64,000 nucleotides of DNA from Polymorphobacter megasporae (GCF_018982885.2 NZ_CP081848.1:1302001-1366000), one strand, 5' to 3'; positions 30,181 through 38,792 are shown, numbered from the stretch's first letter. Translations and numbers: made by a program. Notes: generated from the sequence alone by a model not told the origin.

Positions 30181-30591
30181 ATGGCTTCCTTAATTATCCG
30201 GTACGAACCCGATCCTGAAGACGAAGTCGGTAAGCTTTGGTTTAATTTCAGGGCAGACCGCTTCTCGGGTTCGGCATTTTTCTGGTCGAACTTGTTTGAG
30301 TTCGCGGAGATCATCAGCAAGCTGCAGTGTTATCCGCTAGGCGATCCAGTCAAATGGACTTGGGGCTACGAGGAATCCGAAGGAAGTAATCTCGTCTTGG
30401 GGTTGTCTGTTATGCAAGTCGATCACGCAGGAAAATTGAGAGCCACAATAGAGATAGCCGATCTCTATGACACATCACGCCGTCTCACGACTAAGTTCGA
30501 GACCGAATATAACGCGTTAGATATTCTTTGTGGCGGGTTGAAACTGATCGTGTCGCAACGAGCAGGAGAGGCATTGCTCTCTGGGCGTTGA
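30181..30591 (+). CDS. Small orphan protein, AT-richer than its neighbours
   Basis: 136 residues from ATG at 30181 with AAGG 5 bases upstream; the frame is open further upstream, but codon use there is unlike the gene. No signal peptide, Cys cluster or membrane helix. It is rich in aromatic residues (WFNFRADRF, FFWSNLFEF, WTWGYEE) in an alternating beta pattern, followed by an acidic helical tail. Size and layout remind me of small immunity-like or DUF6228-type proteins, but I cannot assign a family. Base composition is clearly lower in GC than the flanking genes, suggesting recent transfer. Confidence 0.65.
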   Translation: MASLIIRYEPDPEDEVGKLWFNFRADRFSGSAFFWSNLFEFAEIISKLQCYPLGDPVKWTWGYEESEGSNLVLGLSVMQVDHAGKLRATIEIADLYDTSRRLTTKFETEYNALDILCGGLKLIVSQRAGEALLSGR

Positions 30592-30715
30592 GATATGCTT
30601 CGCCACCCTCACTTTCAGCTTCCAGATACAAAAGCCAAGCACTTTATTACTTTGGTCGCGCTCCTTTGCGGCGCAGCCTAGAAAGCGCGCACGGACTCGG
30701 CTACCAGCCCCCCCC

Positions 30716-31288
30716 ATGCTCAACGACCGCTCCTCCCCCCTCGCCCTCCTCGCCACGCGGCGGTCGGGGAAGCCGCGGGATATGGTCGCGCCGGGGCCCG
30801 ACGCGGGGCAGCTTGCCGAGATCCTGCGCATCGCCGCGCGCGTGCCCGACCACGGCAAGCTGGCCCCGTGGCGCTTCGTCACCGTCGCCGCCGATCGGCG
30901 CGCGGCGTTCGGCGAGATGCTCGTCGCGGCGTATCTGCTCGGCCGCCCAGAGGCGCGGCCCGCCGAGCTCGACGAAATTCGCGGCTTCGCGCAGCAGGCC
31001 CCGACACTCGTCGTCGTGCTGTCGCGGGTCGATACGTCGAGCAAAATTCCGGCGTGGGAGCAGGAGTTGTCGGCCGGGGCGGCGTGTGCGCTGCTCGAAG
31101 TCGCCGCGACCGCGATGGGATTCGTCTCGGGCTGGCTGACCGGCTGGGCGGCATATTCGGACGCGGTGATCGCAAGTGTCGGCGCGCCGGGCGACCGCAT
31201 CGCCGGGTTCTTCTTCATCGGCTCGCCCGCGCGTGACCTCGACGAGCGGCCGCGTCCCGACATGGCCGATATCCTTCACGCGTGGTGA
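30716..31288 (+). CDS. Nitroreductase family protein
   Basis: 190 residues. FMN-binding family features: RRSGKPRDM at the N-terminus, ARVPDHGKLAPWRFV (phosphate-site region), and the C-terminal FFFIGSPARDLDERPRP. It resembles the short YdjA-like group that uses NAD(P)H to reduce nitroaromatics or quinone-like compounds. No clear ribosome binding site; the ATG follows a run of C. Confidence 0.88.
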   Translation: MLNDRSSPLALLATRRSGKPRDMVAPGPDAGQLAEILRIAARVPDHGKLAPWRFVTVAADRRAAFGEMLVAAYLLGRPEARPAELDEIRGFAQQAPTLVVVLSRVDTSSKIPAWEQELSAGAACALLEVAATAMGFVSGWLTGWAAYSDAVIASVGAPGDRIAGFFFIGSPARDLDERPRPDMADILHAW

Positions 31289-31350
31289 AGCACGCCCGGT
31301 AATCGACCGATAAGGTTGACGCCCGGGTGTTCTAGGACGATACCACAGTC

Positions 31351-31698
31351 ATGTGGCAGGGCGACCGACCCATTTATCTCCAGATCCGCGATCTCATCAT
31401 CGCCCGGATCATCGACAGCGAGACCGGCACGCAGGCACCGCTGCCGTCGGTGCGTGCGCTCGCGACCGAGCTCGACGTCAACCCGCTAACCGTCGCCAAG
31501 GCGTATCAGGAGCTCCGCTCGTCGGGCCTCGTCGCGGCGCGCAAGGGCGTTGGCCTGTATATCGAGCCGGGCGCGGCGGCGGCGCTGCTCGCGTCCGAGC
31601 GCGCGGCGTTCATGGCGACCGACTGGCCGCGCATCCGCCGCCGGATCGACCGGCTCGGCCTGTCGGCGGCCGACCTGTTCGCGACGCAGGATGCGTGA
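31351..31698 (+). CDS. GntR-family (YtrA-type) transcription regulator
   Basis: 115 residues. The winged-helix domain occupies about residues 1-75 (PIYLQIRDLIIARI, PSVRALATELDVNPLTVAKAYQEL, then the wing SGLVAARKGVGLYI). A short C-terminal helical tail replaces the large effector-binding domains of other GntR groups, as in YtrA. No ABC transporter genes, the usual YtrA targets, lie beside it. The next gene, cysQ, begins 18 bases downstream. Confidence 0.9.
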   Translation: MWQGDRPIYLQIRDLIIARIIDSETGTQAPLPSVRALATELDVNPLTVAKAYQELRSSGLVAARKGVGLYIEPGAAAALLASERAAFMATDWPRIRRRIDRLGLSAADLFATQDA

Positions 31699-31716
31699 GG
31701 CGCAGCCTGTTTCGCG

Positions 31717-32505
31717 ATGATGATCCGCCCCGACCTCATCGATGCCCTCGCCCCCGTCATGCGCGCCGCCGGCCGCCTGATCGAGGAGGTCCGCGAAGCG
31801 GGGTTCGAGACCCGCGGCAAGTCTGACGCGTCGCCGGTGACCGAGGCCGACGAGCGCGCCGAGCTGCTGATCACCGCAGCGCTCGCCGCCGCCGACCCCG
31901 ATACCCCGATCGTCGGCGAGGAGGCGCACGCCGCCGGCCACCGTCCGCCGCCGTGCGGACGCTTCTGGCTGATTGATCCGCTCGACGGAACGCGCGATTT
32001 CATCGCCGGGCGCGCGGCGTATTCGGTCAACATCGGGCTGATCGAGCATGGCCGCCCGGTGCTCGGCCTCGTCCTCAGCCCGCGCGACGGCGTGCTGTGG
32101 GCGGGCGCGGAGGGGCATGGCGCGTTCCGGCAGGACCCCGGCGAGGACCGCGTGGCGATCGCGACGCGGCTGTGCGCCGTGCCGCCGGTCGTTGTCGTCA
32201 GCCACAGCCATCTCGACGACGAGACCCGCGATTACCTGTCGCGGCTCGGCATGGTCGCGCTCGAACCTGCCGGATCGAGCCTGAAGTTCTGCCGCCTGGC
32301 CGAGGGGAGCGCCGACGTCTATCCGCGCTACGGGCCGACGATGGAGTGGGACACCGCGGCGGGGCACGCAATCCTCCTCGCTGCGGGCGGAACGATGCAC
32401 AGTCCGGGGGGGACCGACTTTGCTTATGGCAAGCCGGGGTATCTCAACAGCGGCTTCCTCGCGGTCGGCGATGCGGGAACATTCGACCGGCTGCCGCCGC
32501 TGTAA
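31717..32505 (+). CDS. cysQ: 3'(2'),5'-bisphosphate nucleotidase CysQ
   Basis: 262 residues; ATG at 31717 or 31720. Inositol monophosphatase fold: metal-site motifs KSDASPVTEADERAE and IVGEEAH, the signature FWLIDPLDGTRDFI, and the late motif MEWDTAAGHAIL. The size and the GTRDFI form fit CysQ, which recycles PAP/PAPS from sulfate assimilation. Confidence 0.92.
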   Translation: MMIRPDLIDALAPVMRAAGRLIEEVREAGFETRGKSDASPVTEADERAELLITAALAAADPDTPIVGEEAHAAGHRPPPCGRFWLIDPLDGTRDFIAGRAAYSVNIGLIEHGRPVLGLVLSPRDGVLWAGAEGHGAFRQDPGEDRVAIATRLCAVPPVVVVSHSHLDDETRDYLSRLGMVALEPAGSSLKFCRLAEGSADVYPRYGPTMEWDTAAGHAILLAAGGTMHSPGGTDFAYGKPGYLNSGFLAVGDAGTFDRLPPL

Positions 32506-32520
32506 TCCCGGTCGGGCGCG

Positions 32521-33186
32521 CTAAGCCGCGACCTGAAAACGCAACAGCTTCGCCTTTGTCGCGACGAGCGCCGACAGCGGCCCACCGATCGCGCGGGCAA
32601 ACGCCGGGTCGGTGACGTCGAGCCCGCCGGTCAGCGCCCCATACGCCGGCAGCACGAGCTTGCTCGGCGTCATCGCAAAGCACCGCCGCACGATCCGCCG
32701 CCCGCGCAGCGTCAGCCGCAGCTTGGGATGGTAATGCCCTGAAATCTCGGGCGCGGGATCACGGGTCGCCTCGTGGCGCAGATTGATCCCGTCGACCGCC
32801 GCCTCGACCATCACGCGCCCGCCGAGCACGCCCGCGCTCGCGTCGTCGTGATTGCCGGCGATCCACACCCAGTCGAGGTCGCGCGTCAGCCGCCGCAGCG
32901 TGTCGCGCGCCGCGACCGGCAGACGCGCCGCCCCGCCGGTGTCGTGGAAACTGTCGCCGAGGCACCACAATTGCGTCGCCCCGGTCGCCTCGACCGCGTC
33001 GATCAGGCAGGCGAGGGTGTCGAAGCTGTCGTACGGCGGCAGGAACTGGCCGTGGACACCGTAAAAGCTCGCCTTTTCGAGGTGGAGATCGGCGACGAGC
33101 AATGCATTGCGCGCGGGCCAGTACAACGCTCCGCACGGCTGGGGCACGAACGTTGCGCCTGCGAACGAAAGGGAAACGGCGGGCAT
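32521..33186 (-). CDS. pdeM: Ligase-associated DNA damage response endonuclease PdeM
   Basis: 221 residues from ATG at 33186. Metallophosphoesterase motifs in order: ADLHLEK, LGDSFHD, AGNHDD, and GHYHPK. The form (SGHYHPKLRL, PAYGALTGGLDV) matches the ligase-associated PdeM group, normally encoded with an Lhr-like helicase and an ATP-dependent DNA ligase. Those partners are not in this window. Confidence 0.88.
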   Translation of the reverse strand: MPAVSLSFAGATFVPQPCGALYWPARNALLVADLHLEKASFYGVHGQFLPPYDSFDTLACLIDAVEATGATQLWCLGDSFHDTGGAARLPVAARDTLRRLTRDLDWVWIAGNHDDASAGVLGGRVMVEAAVDGINLRHEATRDPAPEISGHYHPKLRLTLRGRRIVRRCFAMTPSKLVLPAYGALTGGLDVTDPAFARAIGGPLSALVATKAKLLRFQVAA

Positions 33187-33271
33187 CGGCGCGGTATGCG
33201 TCAAGCGGGGGGCAGGGTGCAAGGGCGGTGTGCGCTGGCAGGCATCGGGCCCGGGCGCGCCTGCGATCGAC

Positions 33272-34417
33272 CTAAGCCCGGATCAACCCAGTCATCGGTC
33301 GCGCGCTCGTCGCCTGCGCGAACAGTCCGCGCCCGACGCGCTCGGGATCGAGCGCGAGGCTCTCGGCAGCAGCCCCGGCGATCAGCGTATCGAGCGCGAT
33401 CGTCGGGCGTAGGTCACGCGCCTGGTAAAGACTGCCGTTCGCAAGTCCCGGCCAGTCGGCGACGACCCGTCCGCCCTTGACCGCGCCGCCGACGAGCATC
33501 GCCACCGAGCCGGTTCCGTGGTCGGTGCCGCCGGTGCCGTTGACCGCCGCGGTGCGCCCGAATTCGGTCGCGACAAGCACCGTCGTCGTCGCCCACGCCG
33601 TTCCCATTCCGTCGCGCATCGCCGCGAGCATCGCGTCGAGATTCTTGAGCTGGTTGGCGAGGCGGCCCTTTTGCGCGCTGTGCGTATCCCAGCCGAGCGT
33701 CTCGAGCATGGCGATGCGCGGGCCGTTGGGCTTGGTCAGGAAGCTGGCGGTCAGGCGCCCCAGGCTGGCGGGGTCCTGCCCGGCGGCAGCATCGGCGGCG
33801 AGGCCCTTGGTCTCGAGCGCCGCCTGCCAGACAGGGTGGAGCTGCGGGTCGGCATCGTACAGCGCGGCGACGCGCGCCATCAGGTCGTCGGCGGCATGCG
33901 GCAACGCGGACGGCGCGAACGATGCGACCTGCACCGACCCGCGCAGCGCGGCAGGTACCGTCGGCGCGATCGCAATCGCCTCGTCGCTCGCGCGCGGCAG
34001 CATCGCCACAAGCCGATTGAGCCAGCCGTCGCGCACCGCATAGGGCTGGGTGCCGCCGGTCTCGAGGACGTTCTGCCCGTCGAAATGCGAGCGGTCGCGG
34101 TACGGCGAGGCGACGGCGTGGACGAACAGCGCCTGCCCCTGGCCGTACATCCGGCCGACCTCGACGAGCGACGGGTGGAGCGTGAACATGGCGTCGAGCT
34201 TCGTGCCCGCGGGATCGCCGATCAGCCCGCCGCGCAGGGCGGCAAACGCCGGGTCGCCGGTCGGGCGCAGGACGTCGAGCCCATCGGCCGCGCCGCGCTG
34301 GATAATGAAGACGAAGCGGCGCTCGGTCGGCACGGTGGCGAGCGCGAGGCTGGGACTGACGAACAATGCGCCAGCACCGAACGCGGCGGCGGATAGCAAT
34401 TGGCGGCGAGCGATCAT
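33272..34417 (-). CDS. DUF1501 domain exported protein
   Basis: 381 residues. The N-terminus MIARRQLLSAAAFGAGALF has a twin Arg before a hydrophobic stretch and may be a Tat signal. The body has the sulfatase-like DUF1501 pattern: FVFIIQRGAADGLDVL, DRSHFDGQNVLE, LGWDTHSAQ, ATEFGRTAAVNGTGGTDHG. Four bases separate it from the DUF1800 gene upstream, whose end carries its AGGAG. The DUF1800/DUF1501 pair is widespread; its function is unknown. Confidence 0.93.
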   Translation of the reverse strand: MIARRQLLSAAAFGAGALFVSPSLALATVPTERRFVFIIQRGAADGLDVLRPTGDPAFAALRGGLIGDPAGTKLDAMFTLHPSLVEVGRMYGQGQALFVHAVASPYRDRSHFDGQNVLETGGTQPYAVRDGWLNRLVAMLPRASDEAIAIAPTVPAALRGSVQVASFAPSALPHAADDLMARVAALYDADPQLHPVWQAALETKGLAADAAAGQDPASLGRLTASFLTKPNGPRIAMLETLGWDTHSAQKGRLANQLKNLDAMLAAMRDGMGTAWATTTVLVATEFGRTAAVNGTGGTDHGTGSVAMLVGGAVKGGRVVADWPGLANGSLYQARDLRPTIALDTLIAGAAAESLALDPERVGRGLFAQATSARPMTGLIRA

Positions 34418-34421
34418 CGGA

Positions 34422-35840
34422 TCATCTCCTCAGGAAATCAGGCGAGACCAGCATCAGCGCGATCGCGCCGGCCGGGCTTTCGGATCGCGCGATCTGGCTG
34501 GCGGTCGCGGCGCTGAGTGCGGGCATGATCTTCGGCGCGATCACCCGCGCATCGACCCTTTCGCCGAGCGGGGCGGCAAGCCGCTGCGCGATCTCCACCC
34601 GGCGCAACAGCGCGTCGGACCCGGCCCAGCTCGCCGCGACATCGTCCCAGCCTGCAGGCGCTCCCGGCTTCCACACCCGCTGGCCGAGCTGAGTCTGTAA
34701 CGTCGCGATCTGGATGTCACCGATCGCGCGATGGCCGACGCCGCGGAGCGACGAGATCGTCCACTCCCACGGTGTCTTGAACTTGGCGGCAGTCGGCAGC
34801 CATGGCTCGGGCGAGGCGATCAGTGTGCGGTACACGTCCGGCAAATGCCCCTTGCTGCTCGTGAAGCTGTCGGCCAGCCGGGCGACCAGCGCCGGCGCCG
34901 GCTCGTCACCCGCGAAATGGCGGGCGAGCTTGGTCGCGACGTGAGTCGCGGTCGCCGGCGCGTGGGCGAAGTCGAGCAACGCCGCCCGCGCCTGTCCTTC
35001 GCCGTCCTGCGCATAACGCTTGCCGAGGATCGTGCGAACGCCCGGTTCGTGCTGCGCCGGGCGGAAGGCAAAACCATCGGGATCGCCCATCGCCGCCCGG
35101 CCGCCGCCGAGCCCGTCGACCGACCAGCCGGTCATCGCGCGGGCGAATTCGGTGACGTCGGCCTGCGTGTAGCCCGAGCGGACGCCCAGCGTGTGCAGCT
35201 CCATGATCTCCCGCGCGAGATTTTCGTTGAGCCCGCGCTTGCGGTCGGGATTGCGCGCGGCGGCAGGGCTGTCGGGGCCGATCGACTGGACCTGGTTGAG
35301 GTAGATCAGCATCGCGGGATGGTGCTCGACCGCCAGCATCATGTCGGTAAAACTGCCCAGTACATGCGGCCGGATCGCGTCGCGCTCGAACGCCGCGGCA
35401 AAGGCGGTGACGCGCGGATTGTCGGCCGAGATACAGAAATGGTTCGACCAGAAATGCACCATCCGCTCGACGAACGGCGCCTCGGTCGCGAGCGCGCTGT
35501 CGGCGCGAGCCTGAACGCCGGCGCGGTACAGCTCCTGCACGTCCTGGCGGAAATCCTTTCGCTCGGCCTTGAGCCCACTCTTGGCGTCCGCCGCGCCTTC
35601 GGGCGCGGGTGTCGCCTGCATCGCGAGACGGCGGTTCGCCTGCTGCGCCTCGCGATACTGCGCCACAGCCTTTCCAGCGTCTTCGAGAGCAGCAAACCCG
35701 GCGGGTCGGACATCGAAATGTGTGAACTGGTCGGTTAGCCAGCGCTGCGGATCGCTCGGCAGCGCTTCGTCAGGACGCGCGCCGAGCCCGAAGCGGTTCA
35801 GCGCGATGGCGGCAGGGGACGGGCCGGTTGGCTGGGACAC
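34422..35840 (-). CDS. DUF1800 domain protein
   Basis: 472 residues from GTG at 35840 (GAGG upstream). DUF1800 signatures: ALNRFGLGARPDE at the start, VERMVHFWSNHFC, LNENLAREIMELHTLGV, YTQADVTEFARAMTGW, and HFAGDEP. No signal peptide is obvious with this start. It always pairs with DUF1501, as here (4-base gap). Confidence 0.93.
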   Translation of the reverse strand: MSQPTGPSPAAIALNRFGLGARPDEALPSDPQRWLTDQFTHFDVRPAGFAALEDAGKAVAQYREAQQANRRLAMQATPAPEGAADAKSGLKAERKDFRQDVQELYRAGVQARADSALATEAPFVERMVHFWSNHFCISADNPRVTAFAAAFERDAIRPHVLGSFTDMMLAVEHHPAMLIYLNQVQSIGPDSPAAARNPDRKRGLNENLAREIMELHTLGVRSGYTQADVTEFARAMTGWSVDGLGGGRAAMGDPDGFAFRPAQHEPGVRTILGKRYAQDGEGQARAALLDFAHAPATATHVATKLARHFAGDEPAPALVARLADSFTSSKGHLPDVYRTLIASPEPWLPTAAKFKTPWEWTISSLRGVGHRAIGDIQIATLQTQLGQRVWKPGAPAGWDDVAASWAGSDALLRRVEIAQRLAAPLGERVDARVIAPKIMPALSAATASQIARSESPAGAIALMLVSPDFLRR

Positions 35841-35905
35841 TGGGAAGTACCTCGGCGTGATCTACTATCCATTGAACGCGGAACGGTGGCGTTTCCGTCG
35901 CGTCT

Positions 35906-36352
35906 TTATTCAGCGGCAGGCGGAGCCCGCTCGGCCCGCCGCGTCATCGCGGCGGCGAGCGTCGCCCGGTCGGCGAGCGGCAGCGTCGCGGCATAGGCAA
36001 CCGCCCGCCGCTCGACTGCGGCGCGGACCGCGATGTCGGCGACACGTGCCCGATCGAGTGCGGCGTTGACCGCGGCCTGATCGACGTTTGGTTGCCGCAA
36101 TAGCGCTGCTGCCTCGGCCTTCGCCGCCCGGCTGGCGACGATCGTCGGGCGCATCGATCGGCGGGCATCGCGCAACGCCATGCGGAACGGCCGCCGCTCG
36201 GCGCTGGGGAGCTCAGCCCCCGCGACGCGCAGCGACCCGGCGTTGATCATCGGCCCGCCGGTGCGGAGCGACACTAGCCCCGCGGCCAACGCGCCTGACA
36301 GAAACAGGTTGAGGACCACCGAGACAGCAAGCGCAATGCGGATTCTGCTCAC
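35906..36352 (-). CDS. CnrX-like periplasmic protein (Metal_resist family) lacking His and Cys
   Basis: 148 residues from GTG at 36352, with AGGAG 8 bases upstream. One N-terminal membrane anchor (residues 6-28) is followed by a helical periplasmic domain of the heavy-metal sensor/resistance type (FRMALRDARRSMRPTI, ADRATLAAAM). CnrX itself binds metal through His, Glu and Met. This protein has no His and no Cys at all, so it may sense something else. It is the third gene of a sigma/anti-sigma/sensor unit. Confidence 0.7.
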   Translation of the reverse strand: MSRIRIALAVSVVLNLFLSGALAAGLVSLRTGGPMINAGSLRVAGAELPSAERRPFRMALRDARRSMRPTIVASRAAKAEAAALLRQPNVDQAAVNAALDRARVADIAVRAAVERRAVAYAATLPLADRATLAAAMTRRAERAPPAAE

Positions 36353-36354
36353 GA

Positions 36355-36753
36355 TCAGCTCTCCTGCCTACCGACGTCGCCGAACGACGTTGCGCCGCCC
36401 GACGCATCGATCGGCGGCATTATGGCGACGGCCGCGGTGCCTGCCGCCGCCCCGGCGAGCGCCGCAGCGATCCCGACGCCCGACCACCAGAGACGTGCCC
36501 GGCGGACCAAGTCGCGTGACGGCGCAGGGGCACTACCGAGCACGCGTTCGCGCAGCGCGGTGGAGGCGGCGGGGACCGTCCACGCGTCGAGCGCCTCGTC
36601 GAGCTCCAGCGCCGACGCGAGGATAACGCCCGCTTCAGGCTCGGCAGCGATCTGCATCGCCGCAGCACGTTCGGACTCGGGCCAGCGTGCAACGACGCCG
36701 CCATAAGCGTCGGCCAGCGCCGCGAAGCGCTCAAGCGTTATGGATACGGTCAT
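36355..36753 (-). CDS. Putative anti-sigma factor, single membrane helix
   Basis: 132 residues. The N-terminal half is soluble and acidic (ADAYGGVVARWPESERAA; ASALELDEALDAW). One membrane helix lies around residues 88-110 (VGIAAALAGAAAGTAAVAIM), and a short tail faces the periplasm. The start overlaps the sigma factor stop (ATGA). Its position directly after an ECF sigma gene and its topology suggest an anti-sigma factor; no zinc motif is seen. Confidence 0.7.
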   Translation of the reverse strand: MTVSITLERFAALADAYGGVVARWPESERAAAMQIAAEPEAGVILASALELDEALDAWTVPAASTALRERVLGSAPAPSRDLVRRARLWWSGVGIAAALAGAAAGTAAVAIMPPIDASGGATSFGDVGRQES

Positions 36754-37304
36754 GCCTCACCCTCCTGCAATCCGCCGAGCCTTGCACGCAAGGTGCGCCG
36801 CCCGCGGGCGAGCAGCGATTCGAGTGCCTCGACGCTGAGCTCGAGCGCCGCCGCCGCCTCGGCGCCCGACAAATCCTGATAATGAACGAGCAAGATCGCA
36901 TCGCGCTGCCGCTCGGGCAAAGCGGCGATCGCGAGGGCAACGGCGCTGCCCCGCTCCGCCTCGATCAGCCCGGCTTCGGCATCGGGCGCCGGATCGGGGA
37001 CGTCCGGCACGGCGTCGCCCGTCGTTACGCGCTTGCGGCGCAGCCGGTCGCGGCAGAGATTGAGGACGACGGTGTGGAGCCAGGTATCGAACCGTGCGCG
37101 GCCCGGCTGCCACGCTCCGGCGTTGCGCCAGACGCGAACGAAGGTTTCCTGCGCCACGTCCTCGGCTTCCGCGACGTCGCGGAGCATACGTGTGGCAAGG
37201 CTGAGGACACGCGGCAGCTTGGCCGCAACGAACGCGCGCGTCGCCGCCGGCTCGCCGCGACCGACGCGCTCGATCAGTTGCGTGTCGGGATCCCGATCGT
37301 CCAA
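36750..37304 (-). CDS. ECF-type RNA polymerase sigma factor
   Basis: 184 residues. The only usable start in this frame is TTG at 37304, since a stop lies five codons upstream; AGGA lies 10 bases before it. Region 2 reads RMLRDVAEAEDVAQETFVRVW and includes the core-binding and -10 helices (FDTWLHTVVLNLCRDRLRRKR). Region 4 reads LPERQRDAILLVHYQDLSGA followed by the -35 helix. It overlaps the putative anti-sigma gene and is probably held inactive at the membrane. The EF-hand lipoprotein gene ends 35 bases upstream. Confidence 0.92.
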   Translation of the reverse strand: MDDRDPDTQLIERVGRGEPAATRAFVAAKLPRVLSLATRMLRDVAEAEDVAQETFVRVWRNAGAWQPGRARFDTWLHTVVLNLCRDRLRRKRVTTGDAVPDVPDPAPDAEAGLIEAERGSAVALAIAALPERQRDAILLVHYQDLSGAEAAAALELSVEALESLLARGRRTLRARLGGLQEGEA

Positions 37305-37339
37305 CTCCGCTCGATCCTACCATCGCCGCCGGCATGGCG

Positions 37340-37762
37340 TCATGACTCGGCGCCGTCACCGGCGACGCGCGATTTGTCATGCGCCGCCGCTCGTTCGGCT
37401 GGACTCAGGACGCCGTCGCCATTGCTGTCCAGCCGCGCGAAGCGCTTCGCCAGCATGGCATCGATCTCCGCCTTGTCGAGCATGCCGTCACCGTTCCGGT
37501 CGATCCGGGCAAACCGCTTCGCCGGGTCACCTTTGCCGGCCTTGGCGGCGGCGAGGAACTCGTCCCGGCTGACACGGCCGTCGCCGTCGGTATCGGCGGC
37601 CAGCAGCTTGCGTTCGTGCCGCTGAACATATTGCTGGAGCGTCACGCCGCCGGAAGCGGCACCTCCGGCGGGTGCCTGCCGGGCGGCAGGCTGGGCGCAC
37701 GCCGCAATGGGAGTGAGCATCAGCGCAAAGGCCGCGCTGCGAAAAGATAGCACCTTGGTCAT
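37340..37762 (-). CDS. EF-hand lipoprotein
   Basis: 140 residues. The leader has lipobox IAAC (Cys22). Three EF-hand loops are visible: DTDGDGRVSRDE, DRNGDGMLDKAE and DSNGDGVLSPAE, each with the Asp/Asn pattern for Ca binding. A linker of about 25 residues rich in Ala and Gly precedes them. It is 35 bases upstream of the sigma factor gene on the same strand. Confidence 0.9.
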   Translation of the reverse strand: MTKVLSFRSAAFALMLTPIAACAQPAARQAPAGGAASGGVTLQQYVQRHERKLLAADTDGDGRVSRDEFLAAAKAGKGDPAKRFARIDRNGDGMLDKAEIDAMLAKRFARLDSNGDGVLSPAERAAAHDKSRVAGDGAES

Positions 37763-37794
37763 GGTCTGGACCTTCAACAGAGTATCACGCTCGA

Positions 37795-37831
37795 CCGCGG
37801 ACGGACCGCTCGATGAGCGGCCCGTCCGCGG
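37795..37831 (-). other. Long perfect-like hairpin between two small genes
   Basis: Arms CCGCGGACGGACCGCTC (37795-37811) and GAGCGGCCCGTCCGCGG (37815-37831) pair over 17 bases with one G-U pair on the minus-strand RNA and a 3-base loop. No U-run follows, so it is more likely an RNA stabiliser or processing site than a terminator. It lies between the GCG_CRPN gene and the EF-hand gene. Confidence 0.6.
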
Positions 37832-37842
37832 GCAATCGGCCG

Positions 37843-38094
37843 TTAGCGGTAGCGCCAACCGCCACGCCACGAATAGCGATGGCCCCAGTAGCGATGCCCG
37901 TCCCAATAACCGCGGCCGGGATAGAACACGCCGACCCGAACGCCCGGCGCGACAAAGCCGGGGCCGTAATTCGGGCGGCAATAGCCACCGGGGCCGCGGT
38001 GCCCGCCCGGGCCGCAGCCTTGCGCCGCTTGCGCCGGTGCCACCGCCACCAACGCCGCTCCAGCCGCGATCGCGGCAAGCAGGATAGTCTTCAT
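37843..38094 (-). CDS. Small secreted Gly/Arg/Trp-rich protein (GCG_CRPN type)
   Basis: 83 residues. ATG at 38094 has GAGGAG 7 bases upstream. The signal peptide ends APAQAA (about residue 23). The mature protein begins with the GCGPGGHRGPGGYCRPN motif (the prefix known from GCG_CRPN proteins), then a Gly/Tyr/Arg/Trp-rich tail (GYWDGHRYWGHRYSWRGG). One Cys pair may form a disulfide. The role is unknown. It may be the first gene of the minus-strand unit that includes the EF-hand lipoprotein and the sigma factor. Confidence 0.8.
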   Translation of the reverse strand: MKTILLAAIAAGAALVAVAPAQAAQGCGPGGHRGPGGYCRPNYGPGFVAPGVRVGVFYPGRGYWDGHRYWGHRYSWRGGWRYR

Positions 38095-38264
38095 GATCGT
38101 CTCCTCGCATTCATGCCGGCGACCTCTCTGACCGCCGAACACCCTGTTGAACGTAAGCCCGCGTCGCTTCCGTCGCTCGGCGGGCCCGGCCGTCAAAATA
38201 GACCTTTGACTCCCGGTCTGGCGGACGCGTTGAGCGTGCCGGTCAGAGGTGTAGAGACCGGCGC

Positions 38265-38792
38265 ATGATCCTTGACACGCTCGGCTGCCGCATCTGCATC
38301 ATGGGGCCGTCGGGCAGCGGGAAGTCCACCCTGGCAACGGCCATCGGGCGATCGCGCGGACTGCCGCCGGTTTACCTCGATCAGCTTTACCATCGCCCTG
38401 ATACCAACTGGCAGCCGCGCCCTGCCGAAGAATTTACCGCATTGCATGACGAAGCGCTCCTCGGCGCGCGCTGGGTCATGGACGGTAATTATTCGCGATT
38501 GTTGCCGCAGCGATTGGCGCGCGCGACGGGCGTCATCCTCCTCGACGTGCCGGTGATGACCAGCCTCCTGCGGTATCTGCGCAGGGCGTGGTTCGAACGC
38601 GACCGGCACGGCGGGCTGGAAGGTGGCCGGGACGGCGCGAGATGGGCAATGATCCATCACATCGCCGTCGTCGCGCCGCACAGCCGCCGACGCTATGCCG
38701 AGATGTTCGGCGGAATCGGCTTGCCGAAGGTCAGTTTGGTAACGTCACAGGAGCTGGCCCGCTTCTATCGGCTGGAGGGGCTCGACCGGTGA
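38265..38792 (+). CDS. P-loop kinase-like protein (FlaR/adenylate kinase-related)
   Basis: 175 residues. Walker A GPSGSGKST lies at about residues 14-22. The pattern VYLDQLYHRPDTNWQPRP, ARWVMDGNYSRLLPQRL and a basic helix with RYLRRAWFERDRHG is typical of the small P-loop proteins annotated as topology modulators (FlaR). It probably binds and phosphorylates a nucleotide-like substrate; no activity is known. It is divergent from the secreted GCG_CRPN protein. Confidence 0.85.
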   Translation: MILDTLGCRICIMGPSGSGKSTLATAIGRSRGLPPVYLDQLYHRPDTNWQPRPAEEFTALHDEALLGARWVMDGNYSRLLPQRLARATGVILLDVPVMTSLLRYLRRAWFERDRHGGLEGGRDGARWAMIHHIAVVAPHSRRRYAEMFGGIGLPKVSLVTSQELARFYRLEGLDR

